This document shows, in pieces, positions 18,555-28,765 of a DNA stretch of 64,000 nt. The number at the start of each line of letters is the position of its first letter. The stretch's first letter is position 1. This DNA is from Bacteroidota bacterium (GTDB taxonomy: Bacteria > Bacteroidota > Bacteroidia > Chitinophagales > BACL12). The DNA lies in NCBI GenBank assembly GCA_016715425.1, contig JADKAC010000005.1, forward strand, positions 496,001-560,000. The letters run 5' to 3'. Both the position numbers and the translations under genes were made by a program. Below the pieces are notes generated by a model. It made no database searches and had not been told where the DNA came from. It saw only the letters and a program-made list of their open reading frames with translations.

Positions 18555-19784
18555 GTGAGCTTACTTGAAAATATATTCGTTGCACTGCGATCAATAAAAG
18601 GAAATTTATTACGCACTGCGCTTACCGTAACTATTATTGCTTTTGGATTAATGGCATTGCTTGCAATTCTGACATCTATCGAAGCATTGAAGTCCAGCAT
18701 CAATAAAAATTTTGCAACGTTGGGAGCCAATTCATTTAGTATTCGCAATAGCGGTGAAATTGATGGTGGTGATATGAGTGATAACAATAAAGAAAGACCG
18801 GAGATTAGTAAAAGAGAAGCAGAATTATTTCAGGAAAAATATGAATATCCTGCAATTGTATCTATTAGTTATATACCCTTCAATGGTTTTGCAAAATTAA
18901 AAGCAGGAGATAAAGAAACAAATCCGAATGTAACAGTAATGGCAGTGGATGATAATTATATAAGTATCAGTGGTTATGAAATTGGATTTGGCAGATGGTT
19001 TACTTCGGGTGAAGTAGATTATGCTGCACGCACAGTTGTACTCGGCAGCGATGTGGTCACGAAATTATTTGGAGAGGTAGATCCTACGGGAAAAGGAATC
19101 ACAATTCAAAATCAACCCTTCCGCATTATAGGCACTTTTAAAGGAAAAGGAAATAGCATGATGTCGTCGGATAACATTGTATTTATCCCGGTAAATACTT
19201 CCAGGTCTTTATTTCCTGCCAATGAAACCAGTTATGTAATTACAGTAGGGGTGAATGAAGTAATTGATTTGGAACCTGCTATAGGTGCAGCTACAGGCGC
19301 TATGCGACAAGTGCGCAAATTAAATGTGCGTGAGAGCAATGATTTCAGTATTATGAAAAGCGATAGCATTGTAAATATCGTTTTGCAAAATATTTCTTAT
19401 GTAACTATCGGTGCAATTATTATCGGCATGATTACTTTATTAGGTGCCGCCATCGGATTGATGAATATTATGTTAGTTCAGGTAAATGAACGCACCCGGG
19501 AAATAGGTATTAGCATGGCTTTAGGTGCAACAGGTGCAGTTATTAAAATGCAATTTTTAATCGAAGCAATTACAATCTGTTTAATAGGGGGTGCATTGGG
19601 AATTTTATTGGGGGTGCTTTCTGGTAATGCAGTCGCTTCGTTTTTCGATGTAAGTTTTTTCATTCCTTGGGTTTGGGTGTTTGCCGGCTTGGTACTCACT
19701 TTTATCACCGGACTTGCTGCCGGATATTATCCTTCTGTGAAAGCATCTAAGCTAGATCCGATAGAGGCATTGCGATACGAATAA
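18555..19784 (+). CDS. ABC transporter permease, MacB/FtsX family
   Basis: A 409-residue inner-membrane permease. It has an N-terminal membrane span (about 22-45), a large periplasmic MacB core domain and three C-terminal spans (near 272-300, 325-350 and 370-392). The conserved motif VNERTREIGISMALGA lies before the second span. The start codon is GTG. No ATPase partner is encoded next to it, so the complex partner must lie elsewhere. Such permeases serve in efflux, lipoprotein release or mechanotransmission; the sequence alone does not tell which. Confidence 0.88.
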   Translation: MSLLENIFVALRSIKGNLLRTALTVTIIAFGLMALLAILTSIEALKSSINKNFATLGANSFSIRNSGEIDGGDMSDNNKERPEISKREAELFQEKYEYPAIVSISYIPFNGFAKLKAGDKETNPNVTVMAVDDNYISISGYEIGFGRWFTSGEVDYAARTVVLGSDVVTKLFGEVDPTGKGITIQNQPFRIIGTFKGKGNSMMSSDNIVFIPVNTSRSLFPANETSYVITVGVNEVIDLEPAIGAATGAMRQVRKLNVRESNDFSIMKSDSIVNIVLQNISYVTIGAIIIGMITLLGAAIGLMNIMLVQVNERTREIGISMALGATGAVIKMQFLIEAITICLIGGALGILLGVLSGNAVASFFDVSFFIPWVWVFAGLVLTFITGLAAGYYPSVKASKLDPIEALRYE

Positions 19785-19794
19785 ATAGCCAAAA

Positions 19795-19828
19795 AAAACC
19801 CTTTATAACTTGCGCCATAAAGGGTTTT
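19795..19828. terminator. Bidirectional terminator between permease and rplI
   Basis: Twelve-pair hairpin: AAAACCCTTTAT, 10-base loop, ATAAAGGGTTTT, with A and T tracts at both ends. It can serve both the + strand permease gene and the - strand ribosomal operon. Confidence 0.88.
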
Positions 19829-19847
19829 TATTATTCTCCAACCTTTT

Positions 19848-20294
19848 TTATTCTTCCACTACTTCAAACTGTACATCCACTTTAGAATCCTTTTGAAGAT
19901 TAATCGTTGCGGTGTAAGTTCCAAGAGTTTTTACATCTTCAGGTACTTGTATTTTTTTGCGGTCAATCTCAACACCAAGTTGTTTTTTAATTGCTTCGGC
20001 TAATTGTACATTGGTTACGCTTCCAAATATTTTATCACTCTGGCCCACTTTAGCACCCACTTTAATTACAGTTTCTTTAAAGCGGTCCATCATGCCCTGA
20101 ATTTGAACTAATATCTTTTGTTCTTTTTTGTCGGTTTGACGTTGACGTTCTTTCAACATATTCAAATTGCCCTCATTTGCAATCATGGCTAATTTGTTAG
20201 GTAACAGGTAATTCCTGCCATATCCGTCTTTCACTTTAACCAGGGTATTTGCATCGCCCAGTTTTTCTACATCCTTTAATAGTATTACTTCCAT
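19848..20294 (-). CDS. rplI: 50S ribosomal protein L9
   Basis: A 148-residue ribosomal protein with the typical L9 N-terminus (MEVILLKDVEKLGDANTLVKVKDGYGRNYLLP), long connecting helix and C-terminal rRNA-binding domain. It is the last gene of rpsF-rpsR-rplI, nine bases after rpsR. Confidence 0.97.
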   Translation of the reverse strand: MEVILLKDVEKLGDANTLVKVKDGYGRNYLLPNKLAMIANEGNLNMLKERQRQTDKKEQKILVQIQGMMDRFKETVIKVGAKVGQSDKIFGSVTNVQLAEAIKKQLGVEIDRKKIQVPEDVKTLGTYTATINLQKDSKVDVQFEVVEE

Positions 20295-20303
20295 AACAAT
20301 TTC

Positions 20304-20570
20304 TTATTTATAAAGATCAGTAACATAAGGCATTAAAGCAATCTGGCGGGCACGCTTTACAGCTTGAGCCACACGACGTTGGAACTTCAATGAATTACCA
20401 GTTAATCGGCGAGGTAAAATTTTACCTTGCTCATTCACAAATTTCAATAAGAACTCAGGGTTCTTATAATCAATGTATTTTATCCCGCTTTTTTTAAAAC
20501 GACAATATTTCTTGCGCATCATCCCCAATTTAGGGGCAGCGAGGAATCTTATATTTTTTGAACTAGCCAT
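20304..20570 (-). CDS. rpsR: 30S ribosomal protein S18
   Basis: An 88-residue basic protein with S18 features ([46 protein letters not shown]). It pairs with S6 on the 30S platform. It lies ten bases downstream of rpsF and nine upstream of rplI, the conserved order. Confidence 0.97.
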   Translation of the reverse strand: MASSKNIRFLAAPKLGMMRKKYCRFKKSGIKYIDYKNPEFLLKFVNEQGKILPRRLTGNSLKFQRRVAQAVKRARQIALMPYVTDLYK

Positions 20571-20580
20571 TTGCCTCTTA

Positions 20581-20958
20581 TTATTCGTTTGATTCAGTTA
20601 CAGCTTTTGTTTTCTTTTCTGCTTTTCTTCCAATTTCACCACGGCGCTTGCGCTCATTGTAATCTGTAGAGAATTTATCCAATTTGATGGTCATGAATCT
20701 CAATATATTTTCATCACGGGTAAATTGCAATTCTAATTTTGCAACCGTATTGTTCTCACCTTTGTATTCCAATACAAGGTAAATACCTGTGGTTTTCTTT
20801 TTAATAGCATAAGCCAGTTGGCGTAAACCCCACTGTTCTTCATGCACTATTTCGCCGCCATTGGCTTTTATAATATCTTTATAAGCATCGGCTGTGCGCT
20901 TAAATTCTTCATCGCTAAGTATAGGAGTGAATATTACTACGGTTTCGTACTGAGTCAT
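20581..20958 (-). CDS. rpsF: 30S ribosomal protein S6
   Basis: A 125-residue protein starting [19 protein letters not shown], the usual S6 N-terminus, with a charged C-terminal tail ([16 protein letters not shown]). A longer frame upstream to 21069 exists, but its extra 37 residues are not S6-like, and a good promoter (TAACTTTG at 20991-20998, minus strand) lies within that extension, so I set the start at 20958. First gene of the ribosomal operon. Confidence 0.96.
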   Translation of the reverse strand: MTQYETVVIFTPILSDEEFKRTADAYKDIIKANGGEIVHEEQWGLRQLAYAIKKKTTGIYLVLEYKGENNTVAKLELQFTRDENILRFMTIKLDKFSTDYNERKRRGEIGRKAEKKTKAVTESNE

Positions 20959-20990
20959 TTGTATGAATTGTTCAATTTCAAAATGGAACG

Positions 20991-21023
20991 CAAAGTTAGT
21001 GAAATGCAATCTAATTAACCAAA
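20991..21023 (-). promoter_or_regulatory. Promoter of rpsF-rpsR-rplI
   Basis: On the minus strand TTTG (21020-21023), 21 bases, then TAACTTTG (20991-20998), a good match to the Bacteroidota TTTG / TAnnTTTG consensus. The rpsF ATG is 32 bases downstream. Confidence 0.6.
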
Positions 21024-21194
21024 CACAAGAAAATATAATAATACAGCTACATGCACCTGTTTTCCACATTGGCTTATTTCGGAGATTTAAATTGAGGTGT
21101 TTTGTATATATAATAGGGGTGGAAGATGCAGTGCATCTCTAGGATTTATACATTCTTTTAAAGCTTTTCCTCAAAGTCTTGTCTATACAATTAC

Positions 21195-22364
21195 ATGTAT
21201 TTTTGTGGCATGCAAACCGTAAAGACAGGCGATTTAAAACTGGGAATTCTGGGTGGAGGGCAATTAGGCAAAATGCTGATTGAAGCCGCCAGCAACTGGA
21301 ATATCCAATGTTATGTGCTGGATCCGGACGCAGAATGTTCTTGTGCACATTTAGCTTTTCATTTTACTTGTGGCAGTTTTAAAGACTATGAAACAGTTTA
21401 TGCCTTTGGTCAAAAGGTTGATAAAATTACCATTGAGATAGAGCATGTGAATGTGGAGGCATTGCAACAATTAAAAGAAGAAGGAAAAATTATTTATCCC
21501 GATCCGGAGGTTTTAAAAATTATTCAGGATAAAGGCAAGCAGAAATTATTTTATGAAGACAATGAATTGCCAACTGCTTTTTTTCAGGTATTAGAAGACA
21601 AACAAGAAATAATAGATCTGGTGCATGAGGGAAAAATAAATTTGCCCTTTGTTCAGAAATCTTGTAGGTCGGGATATGATGGAAAAGGCGTGCAGGTAAT
21701 TCGCAATGAATCTGATCTTGATAATCTGTTGGATGGTGAAAGTGTGATAGAAGATTTAATTGATTTTGAAAAAGAACTTGCTGTAATTGTTGCTAGAGAT
21801 CACAATGGAAATGTAACAGTATTTCCAGCGGTGGAAATGGAATTTCATCCAACTGCAAATCTTGTTGAATTTTTATTTGCACCGGCGAATATTAGAGAAC
21901 AACATGCGCACATGGCAGAAGTAATTGCTACTGAAACTATCCGTGCATTTAATGTAGTGGGAATTCTTGCAGTAGAAATGTTTTTAACTCGTGATGGTGA
22001 AGTATTGATTAATGAAGTAGCTCCTCGTCCACATAATAGCGGTCATCATACTATCGAAGCGAATTTCACTTCACAGTATGAACAATTATTGCGCTGCATT
22101 TTTGATTTGCCACTTGGAAGCACAGCAATGCGCTCGCCGGCGGTTATGGTGAATTTATTGGGTGAGGATAATTATATGGGCACTGCAATTTATTCAGGCT
22201 TACCGGAATGTCTTGCACTTGAAGGTGTGTATGTACATCTCTATGGAAAAAAAGTAACAAAACCATTTCGGAAAATGGGACATGTTACAATTATTAATAA
22301 TGAAATGGAAGTAGCAAAAGAATTAGCAAGATTTGTAAAAGACAATTTAAAAATTATTGCATGA
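21195..22364 (+). CDS. purK: N5-carboxyaminoimidazole ribonucleotide synthase
   Basis: A 389-residue ATP-grasp enzyme of purine synthesis that carboxylates AIR to N5-CAIR using ATP and bicarbonate. The N-terminal nucleotide fold begins [15 protein letters not shown]. Other landmarks are [33 protein letters not shown] (metal and ATP site) and the C-terminal domain. An alternative ATG five codons in (21210) gives a more usual N-terminus. It overlaps purE by four bases, so the two pathway-adjacent enzymes are translationally coupled. Confidence 0.95.
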   Translation: MYFCGMQTVKTGDLKLGILGGGQLGKMLIEAASNWNIQCYVLDPDAECSCAHLAFHFTCGSFKDYETVYAFGQKVDKITIEIEHVNVEALQQLKEEGKIIYPDPEVLKIIQDKGKQKLFYEDNELPTAFFQVLEDKQEIIDLVHEGKINLPFVQKSCRSGYDGKGVQVIRNESDLDNLLDGESVIEDLIDFEKELAVIVARDHNGNVTVFPAVEMEFHPTANLVEFLFAPANIREQHAHMAEVIATETIRAFNVVGILAVEMFLTRDGEVLINEVAPRPHNSGHHTIEANFTSQYEQLLRCIFDLPLGSTAMRSPAVMVNLLGEDNYMGTAIYSGLPECLALEGVYVHLYGKKVTKPFRKMGHVTIINNEMEVAKELARFVKDNLKIIA

Positions 22365-22873
22365 GCAAAACAACAGGCACTACAAAAAAACCTTTAGTGG
22401 GAATTATTATGGGAAGCGATTCTGATTTAACTGTTATGCAACAAGCAGCAGATATACTCGCAGAATTTGGTATTGCTTTCGAAATGGATATTGTTTCTGC
22501 GCATCGCACTCCAAAAAAAATGTTTGACTATGCATCCAAAGCACATACTCGAGGAATACAAGTAATTATTGCCGGTGCCGGTGGTGCAGCGCATTTGCCG
22601 GGGATGGTTGCCAGCATTAGTCCATTGCCGGTTATTGGTGTTCCAATAAAATCCTCAAATTCAATGGATGGTTGGGATTCTATACTTTCAATATTACAAA
22701 TGCCCAATGGTGTTCCTGTTGCAACAGTAGCATTAAATGCTGCTATGAATGCAGGAATACTTGCTGCACAAATTATCGGAAGCAGCAATGATGTAATTCA
22801 AAAAAAGATTTTGAATTACAAAGAAGCATTAGGTAAAAAAGTAGAAGAAAAATCTAAGAAAATAAAAATGTGA
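22361..22873 (+). CDS. purE: N5-carboxyaminoimidazole ribonucleotide mutase
   Basis: A 170-residue class I PurE that moves the carboxyl group of N5-CAIR to form CAIR, the step after PurK. Signature segments: [36 protein letters not shown] and PVIGVPIKS. It overlaps the purK stop by four bases. The C-terminal Lys-rich tail ([12 protein letters not shown]) is slightly extended. Confidence 0.96.
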   Translation: MSKTTGTTKKPLVGIIMGSDSDLTVMQQAADILAEFGIAFEMDIVSAHRTPKKMFDYASKAHTRGIQVIIAGAGGAAHLPGMVASISPLPVIGVPIKSSNSMDGWDSILSILQMPNGVPVATVALNAAMNAGILAAQIIGSSNDVIQKKILNYKEALGKKVEEKSKKIKM

Positions 22874-22982
22874 TTGCACTTTAATTTAATTTTTATGTAG
22901 GTTATTAGAACTGATAAAATGTAGAATATTTTTGTTTTGATTATAACAGTTTAAGAAAAATTCAGCCATTAATTTCAAGAAT

Positions 22983-23026
22983 AGCCACGAATAAAAAAAT
23001 CACGAATAAAATAAAAGCCTTAGGCT
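22983..23026 (+). repeat. Intergenic element with GCCACGAA and an AGCC-TTA-GGCT hairpin (copy 1)
   Basis: GCCACGAATAAA and CACGAATAAA are followed by AGCCTTAGGCT (23016-23026), a small perfect hairpin. A related arrangement occurs at 49041-49118 in another intergenic gap. Here it lies between purE and the convergent symporter gene. Confidence 0.55.
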
Positions 23027-23051
23027 GATCTGATTTTGTAGGGTTAAAATA

Positions 23052-24524
23052 TTAATCAATCGTTTGAATAATTTGCATTTCCTTTTCCATTGCAACAATT
23101 CCCCGATTTAATTTTTTTTCATTGAACATCATAAAAATTATAGCCGCAACAAAACAAAGCCCTGCACCAAAAACGCCGGATAATCGAATCCCTAATTCTT
23201 CAAACGGAATATTGGGAAACAACTGCGCCAGCATTTTTCCTGTGGGATGTTCATTATCTATTCCAATTAAAATTGTAAATACTGCAATTCCCAATGTTTG
23301 ACCAAACTGTATAAATAAACTGCGAATTGCAAAGTAGGTAGCCTCTTTATTTTGTTTTGTTTTAAACGAATCTAAATGAGTTATCTCCGCTAAAATTACT
23401 GGTGGTAATATACCGAGCAATGCTAAAGGCAAACTCATAAGTGCACTTAATATTATTGCTTCCATATCATGTTGCAACCCAAATCTACCCAGATAGAAAA
23501 TAGATAGAAATAAAAAGCTAACTGCAAATAACGACATCACTATTAAAATCTTTTTTGAATAGCGTTGTGCTACCCAATTCACTGCAGGATACCAAATCCA
23601 TGAACCGACAACCATTACTAAAATCATAACTGTTGCCATAGATTCGGGCAGATCTAGTAATACAGTTACATAATACAATGCACCCGTGCCCATTGTAGTA
23701 ATTGAAATAAAGTATGTAAAATCTGCAACTAAGTATATCAAGAAACTTTTATTGCTGAGCACAGGCGCCAGATTTTTAAATAAAGATCCCTCTGCAGGAT
23801 GTGCAATACAATATTTCTTTTCATTAATTCCAAATGCAGTTATTGCCATAAAAATAACAGCAACAAAAAAATTAATCCATATTGAAAATTGAAATGCCCG
23901 CAGTGGATTTACGTGTAATTCATCTCTGAAATATTCAAACATGCCGGGGCCGAATGCAGCGATAATCCAACCTAATACAAATCCAAAATTCTGATAAGTA
24001 CTCAAGCGTAATTTTTCTAAACTAGTATGTCCTAATTCAGGAAGCATGGCATTATAAGGAATAATATAAACGGAGACAAACAGGTTGAAAATGATTTGAA
24101 TAAAAACAAGCCACCAAATATTACCCATACTTTCAAATTTAGTTGCGGGTACAAACAACAGAATTCCTGCAATCAAAATCGGTAATAAAGTCCAGCGCAT
24201 AAAAACAATACGTCTTCCTTTTTTATGTTTACTGCGATCGCTAAACCATGCAATTACCGGATCAATAACAGCATCCCAAATACGGGAAGAAATCATTATC
24301 AAACTCATTGCATTCACAATTCCCAACACTCCGATTTTTGGAATAAGATTTATTAATCCTGTTTCTTCCGGCGGTTGATAGAAGTAAACCAACATTACAG
24401 CAACCGAGCTTGTAAGCACACTCCAGCCTAGCATTCCGCACGCATACGTAAGTTGGCCACGAAGGGGGAGGGTTTCGATTTTCCTGGTCTCAGTCAAAGT
24501 GGGCGTAAAGTTATATAAACCCAT
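23052..24524 (-). CDS. MFS transporter, GPH (glycoside-pentoside-hexuronide) sugar:cation symporter family
   Basis: A 490-residue protein with about twelve hydrophobic segments. The segment SRIWDAVIDPVIAWFSDRSKHKKGRR matches the conserved loop of the MelB/GPH family (RxxDAxxDPxxGxxSDR). It probably imports a glycoside or oligosaccharide together with a cation; the substrate is not evident. No sugar hydrolases or regulators flank it. It is convergent with purE. Confidence 0.82.
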   Translation of the reverse strand: MGLYNFTPTLTETRKIETLPLRGQLTYACGMLGWSVLTSSVAVMLVYFYQPPEETGLINLIPKIGVLGIVNAMSLIMISSRIWDAVIDPVIAWFSDRSKHKKGRRIVFMRWTLLPILIAGILLFVPATKFESMGNIWWLVFIQIIFNLFVSVYIIPYNAMLPELGHTSLEKLRLSTYQNFGFVLGWIIAAFGPGMFEYFRDELHVNPLRAFQFSIWINFFVAVIFMAITAFGINEKKYCIAHPAEGSLFKNLAPVLSNKSFLIYLVADFTYFISITTMGTGALYYVTVLLDLPESMATVMILVMVVGSWIWYPAVNWVAQRYSKKILIVMSLFAVSFLFLSIFYLGRFGLQHDMEAIILSALMSLPLALLGILPPVILAEITHLDSFKTKQNKEATYFAIRSLFIQFGQTLGIAVFTILIGIDNEHPTGKMLAQLFPNIPFEELGIRLSGVFGAGLCFVAAIIFMMFNEKKLNRGIVAMEKEMQIIQTID

Positions 24525-24647
24525 TATTGTAAATCCAAAGATTTTGAAGTTTTAAAATAAAGGGCTTAATACAAGTGGCTTTCACATCTTAAGTGAGTGG
24601 AATGCCGATAATGTAAGCAGTACTCTTATTTTTGTTTGGAATCAGAG

Positions 24648-25682
24648 ATGCAGATACGTAAAACTTTTATCCAGCTGTTTGGTGCCCCCGCATCCATTAT
24701 TCCTCTCTCACCTTTAATTTCTATTACAGGACAGCGGCTGATTGTTCCGGTATATCATGTGATAACGGATGAGTATTTGCCCCATATAAAAAATCTATAT
24801 AACTATAAAAATAGTGCAGTCTTTGAAAGCGATTTGGATTTTATTTTAAAACATTACAAACCGGTGGATGTGCAATCAGTAATAGCGCATGTAAATAAAA
24901 CCAAAGAAATAATTGGCAACGCATTTTTATTGACTTTTGATGATGGCTTGCGTGAATTTCATGATGTGATAGCTCCAATCCTTTTGCGCAAAGGAATTCC
25001 TGCAGTTTGTTTTTGCAATACAGATTTTATTGATAACAGAGATTTGTTTTTCCGCTATAAAGTAAGTTTACTGATTGATCAAATTTCTAAGAATAAAAAA
25101 GTATTACAACAACCGGAAATTAAAGCATGGTTTCAAATAAATTTTAATGCCGATGTTACACATTTTAAATCTGCATTATTAGGAATGCGATATTCTGAAA
25201 AATCATTTTTGGATAATTTGGCAAGTGAAATAGATTTAGATATAAATGCATTTCTTCAAAATAATCAACCGTATTTAACATCAGAGCAAATAAGCAGTTT
25301 ACAAAGCAAAGGTTTTGCGTTTGGTGCGCATAGTAAGGATCATCCGGAATATAGATTTATATCCATAGAAGAACAAGTAGAACAAACTACTTCTAGCTTA
25401 GAGGTAATGCAAAAAAAATATAATGCATCAGAATCTTTATTCGCATTTCCATTTACAGATTATGGGGTAACAAAATTATTTTTTGATAAAATTGCCGCAA
25501 TGGAAAATTCACCAACACTTACTTTTGGTTGTGCCGGATTAAAGCAGGATTGTATTGCTAATAATTTGCAACGCATTCCATTAGAAATTGCAAACAAAAG
25601 TGCGGAAGAAATACTGACAACAGAATACATATATTTCATTGCAAAATCATGCATCAATAAAAACAGAATAACAAGGGATTGA
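24648..25682 (+). CDS. Polysaccharide deacetylase (NodB homology domain)
   Basis: A 344-residue protein with the NodB metal motif FLLTFDDGLREFHD at about residues 89-102 and a later histidine-containing motif FGAHSKDHPEYR. Such enzymes remove acetyl or other acyl groups from cell-surface sugars. I chose the ATG at 24648 over an upstream TTG (24636) because a possible -7 box TATTTTTG (24627-24634) lies just before it. No signal peptide is obvious, suggesting cytoplasmic action on lipid-linked or nucleotide precursors, as in capsule or exopolysaccharide clusters. It shares one base with the acetyltransferase start (TGATG), implying coupling. Confidence 0.82.
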   Translation: MQIRKTFIQLFGAPASIIPLSPLISITGQRLIVPVYHVITDEYLPHIKNLYNYKNSAVFESDLDFILKHYKPVDVQSVIAHVNKTKEIIGNAFLLTFDDGLREFHDVIAPILLRKGIPAVCFCNTDFIDNRDLFFRYKVSLLIDQISKNKKVLQQPEIKAWFQINFNADVTHFKSALLGMRYSEKSFLDNLASEIDLDINAFLQNNQPYLTSEQISSLQSKGFAFGAHSKDHPEYRFISIEEQVEQTTSSLEVMQKKYNASESLFAFPFTDYGVTKLFFDKIAAMENSPTLTFGCAGLKQDCIANNLQRIPLEIANKSAEEILTTEYIYFIAKSCINKNRITRD

Positions 25683-26782
25683 TGGAAATTAAATTTTTAA
25701 ATAAAATCACTTTACAAGAATTTATTGAATCTGATCAGTTTAATAGGATGCCTGTAATTCCTATTTCAAAACATCGTGCAATTTCACATATTAACAATCC
25801 TGCAAATACACCCGAAGATATTTTATTATTTCTTGCTTTTATAAATAATGAAATGGTGGGTTATCTTGGAGTGCTGGCAGATGATATTCTATTAGGTGCA
25901 AATAATAAAATGCATTGTGGTTGGATGAGTTGTATCTGGGTTTCAGAACAACATCGTGGAAAAAAAATTGCGCAACAATTATTAGCAGCAAGTTTCAAAA
26001 CCTGGGATAATAAATTAATTGCCACTGAATTTACATTACCCGCCAAAGTATTGTATGAAAAAACAAATCATTTTGCTGAGATGAAAATTTTAAACGGTGT
26101 ACGTTTATATTTAAGAAGTGATTTAAAGTATATACTTAATAAAAAGGGTGGTTGGTTGCAAAAATTAAAACCATTTTGGACCATCGCTGATTCTATAATT
26201 AATTTTGTTGGAGATATACGTTTTAGAAATATTCCTGCCTTGCCAAATAATTTTCAAGTAAACATTGGCAATGAAATTTCTGAAGAAGCATCTGCATTTA
26301 TCAATAAACAAAATCAATACAACCTATTTCAGCGCAATGCAGATGCATTACAATGGATGTTGCAATACCCATGGATAATTAGACCCCATGAAGGTGATGA
26401 CCAAACAAGCCGTTATCATTTTACAGCCACAGATAAAAGTTTTGATTTTATTCCTGTTGAAGTCAAGGATATAGAAGGGAATATTTGTGCTTTTATATTA
26501 TTTGCAAAAAGATCAAACAACCTTACTTTGCCTTATTGTTTTTTTACTTGTAATGCAGATATTGTGGTAAGTATCATTCAGCATTACATGAAAGTTTTAG
26601 CTATTAATACATTCACTGTTTATCATGCGTCTATTGCTGAAAAGTTAAAACAGCAGCCAATGCAAGTACTTTGGAAAAAGGAAGTGAAAAGGAGCTATTT
26701 TATTTCGAAAGAATTATTTCAACAACTGACTTTGAAAGAATTACATTTGCAGGATGGAGATGGTGATTGTGCATTTACTTAA
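25682..26782 (+). CDS. GNAT-family N-acetyltransferase with C-terminal extension
   Basis: A 366-residue protein whose first half has GNAT features: VGYLGVLADD as the central strand and the acetyl-CoA motif WVSEQHRGKKIAQQLL near residues 82-97. The C-terminal half, from about residue 180, may form a second, degenerate GNAT-like fold; I do not recognise it. It is coupled to the deacetylase (TGATG overlap), so both probably modify the same surface glycan or its precursor; that is inference. The start is the ATG at 25682; a TTG three bases upstream is also possible. Confidence 0.75.
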   Translation: MEIKFLNKITLQEFIESDQFNRMPVIPISKHRAISHINNPANTPEDILLFLAFINNEMVGYLGVLADDILLGANNKMHCGWMSCIWVSEQHRGKKIAQQLLAASFKTWDNKLIATEFTLPAKVLYEKTNHFAEMKILNGVRLYLRSDLKYILNKKGGWLQKLKPFWTIADSIINFVGDIRFRNIPALPNNFQVNIGNEISEEASAFINKQNQYNLFQRNADALQWMLQYPWIIRPHEGDDQTSRYHFTATDKSFDFIPVEVKDIEGNICAFILFAKRSNNLTLPYCFFTCNADIVVSIIQHYMKVLAINTFTVYHASIAEKLKQQPMQVLWKKEVKRSYFISKELFQQLTLKELHLQDGDGDCAFT

Positions 26783-26836
26783 TGAAATAGTACAAATTGA
26801 AAAGTTGTTTTCATATTAAAATATTAATAGGTATAC

Positions 26837-27508
26837 ATGCAGTTATCAAGTAAAAAGTATTTTGCAGAAGGAGATATTAAGTCCGTAAATTTATTCATGT
26901 TTTTTTTACTCATTTTCCATTGTTTTTTTCTTTCTGCATTATCGGATAATGTTTTGACAATTTATTCCAGAGTAAGTTTTAACCTGATTATTATAACTAG
27001 TTTTTTTAGTGTTGAAAAAGAATTCAGGGGAATTTCTGGCCCTGCTATCGCTATTGCGTTTATCACCTATTGGCTTGCTTATTTTTTCGATAAAGATTTT
27101 ATCGTTGTTATTTCTTCAGTATTATTAGCAATCGTTTTTATTATTACTGTATTTAATTTATTGCGGCAAGTTGCTTCTAAAAAAACTGTTTCTGCCGATA
27201 CTTTAATACAGGCTATTAGCGGATATCTGTTAATCGGTATTGTATTTTCATTATTGTTTACCTTGATAATTCGAGTAAATCCCGAGTCAGTAAATTTTGC
27301 TATGAATAAAGGCGATGGAAATAACGTAGTTATTCTGGATACTTTGTATTTTACTTTTATTTCACTCGCCACAGTTGGGTATGGAGATTTTTTACCCGTA
27401 TCTCCTTTTGCTCGCTCCATGTCTGCATTTATGGGAATCACCGGTCAAATTTATATTGCCACTGTAATCGCATTATTGATAGGAAAATTTTCCTCTTCAA
27501 AAACTTAA
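26837..27508 (+). CDS. Ion channel with K+ selectivity filter
   Basis: A 223-residue membrane protein with five or six hydrophobic segments, ending in a pore loop and last helix. The selectivity filter TVGYGDF is clear (in FTFISLATVGYGDFLPVS, about residues 173-190). No cytoplasmic RCK/TrkA domain follows; the protein stops soon after the last helix. It would be a passive potassium channel of the Ion_trans_2 group. It stands 59 bases upstream of the AI-2E family gene and may be transcribed with it. Confidence 0.88.
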   Translation: MQLSSKKYFAEGDIKSVNLFMFFLLIFHCFFLSALSDNVLTIYSRVSFNLIIITSFFSVEKEFRGISGPAIAIAFITYWLAYFFDKDFIVVISSVLLAIVFIITVFNLLRQVASKKTVSADTLIQAISGYLLIGIVFSLLFTLIIRVNPESVNFAMNKGDGNNVVILDTLYFTFISLATVGYGDFLPVSPFARSMSAFMGITGQIYIATVIALLIGKFSSSKT

Positions 27509-27567
27509 ATACAATACAATTTTATTATACCGAACAAACAATTATTTAATGTAAAAAAAATCATTTT

Positions 27568-28662
27568 ATGAAAGCTTTAGTTGAAAACCGACGTATTGTC
27601 GAAGTGGTAATAATCATACTTTTATTATTACTTCTACTTGTTTCTTTGTTTCATATAATTACCCCGTTTATTGGTGTATTTGCGTATGTAGCTATTTTGA
27701 GTGTGCCGCTACACGGGCCATTTGAAAAGTTAGTGCGCTTAGTAGGTAATCGACGAAAACTTGCAGGATTTATTTACGGATTTATTGCAGTTTGCATTAT
27801 TGTTATACCCTTTATTTTTCTCACTGGATTTTTAGCAGATAAAGTAGATATTGTAATTGATTGGTTTAAAAATGCAAAAGAAAATGGTGTGGGTCCATTG
27901 CCGGAATGGGTTTCCGGAATACCGGTGGTTGGTGGAAAGATTGCTGCATTTTGGACGTCTGTTGAAGCAAATCCTGCAGGTACAATTCAAAAATACGAAC
28001 CACAAATTCTTGGATTTCTTACAGGCTTTTTATCTAAAGGTGCAGGTTTGATTGGAGCCGCTTTGGAAATAGTAGTCGCCGTTATAATTTCAGCCGTAGT
28101 ATTAACAAGTGGTTCTAAAGTATTGAATCCCTTACATGATCTTATGCGCAAATTATTGGGTGATCCTAATGGAGAAGAGATATTAGATGCTACCGGCAGG
28201 GCTATTAAAGGTGTAACTGTTGGCGCTTTGGGTACAGCAATTATTTGTGCAGTGGCAGCATGGATTGGATATGCAATTGTAGGGTTACAATTTGCCGTGT
28301 TGTTTGCGATAATTACTTTTCTTTTAGTGCTAGTTCAGGTAGGTCCACTATTAGTTTGGTTACCTGTTACATTTTATGTTGCCAGTTTAGGCAATATTGG
28401 CAACACCATTTTTATTGCTATTTATGGCGTTGTAGTTTTATTGGGAATTGATAATATTCTTAAACCAATTCTTATAGGTAGAAGTGGAAAGATGCCCGTG
28501 CTCGTTTTATTTCTCGGTGTAATTGGCGGTATGATAGCATGGGGATTTACAGGGATGTTTAAAGGCGCAATTATCCTAGCTATATTCTATACTTTAATTA
28601 CAAAATACTTGGCAAAGGATAATACTAAAATTGAGGAAGTACCGGAATTACCACAGAGATAG
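27568..28662 (+). CDS. AI-2E family transporter (PerM/TqsA-like)
   Basis: A 364-residue membrane protein with the usual AI-2E topology: two early spans, a soluble segment (about residues 95-150) and a group of later spans, including the conserved LLVLVQVGPLLVWLP and IDNILKPILIGRSGKMPVLVLFLGVIGG-type region (both parts visible). Members export small molecules or act as Na+/H+ antiporters; the AI-2 role is not general. A long bidirectional terminator follows. Confidence 0.87.
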   Translation: MKALVENRRIVEVVIIILLLLLLLVSLFHIITPFIGVFAYVAILSVPLHGPFEKLVRLVGNRRKLAGFIYGFIAVCIIVIPFIFLTGFLADKVDIVIDWFKNAKENGVGPLPEWVSGIPVVGGKIAAFWTSVEANPAGTIQKYEPQILGFLTGFLSKGAGLIGAALEIVVAVIISAVVLTSGSKVLNPLHDLMRKLLGDPNGEEILDATGRAIKGVTVGALGTAIICAVAAWIGYAIVGLQFAVLFAIITFLLVLVQVGPLLVWLPVTFYVASLGNIGNTIFIAIYGVVVLLGIDNILKPILIGRSGKMPVLVLFLGVIGGMIAWGFTGMFKGAIILAIFYTLITKYLAKDNTKIEEVPELPQR

Positions 28663-28717
28663 AAAATTTGTTTTCCAGGTAGAAAACTATCAATATGTTT
28701 TTAAAATATAGTCTCAG

Positions 28718-28765
28718 ATTTTTATCGGGAAGAATTATAATCATCTAATTCTTTCCGATAAAAAT
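28718..28765. terminator. Strong bidirectional terminator, 20-pair stem
   Basis: Arms 28718-28737 and 28746-28765 pair over 20 positions with one G-U; the loop is 8 bases. AT-rich outer ends give T tracts in both directions. It serves the + strand AI-2E gene and, overlapping its stop codon, the - strand TolC-family gene. Confidence 0.9.

Noticed and set aside
20959..21069. Longer N-terminus of rpsF
   Set aside because: The 37 extra residues are not S6-like and contain the promoter.
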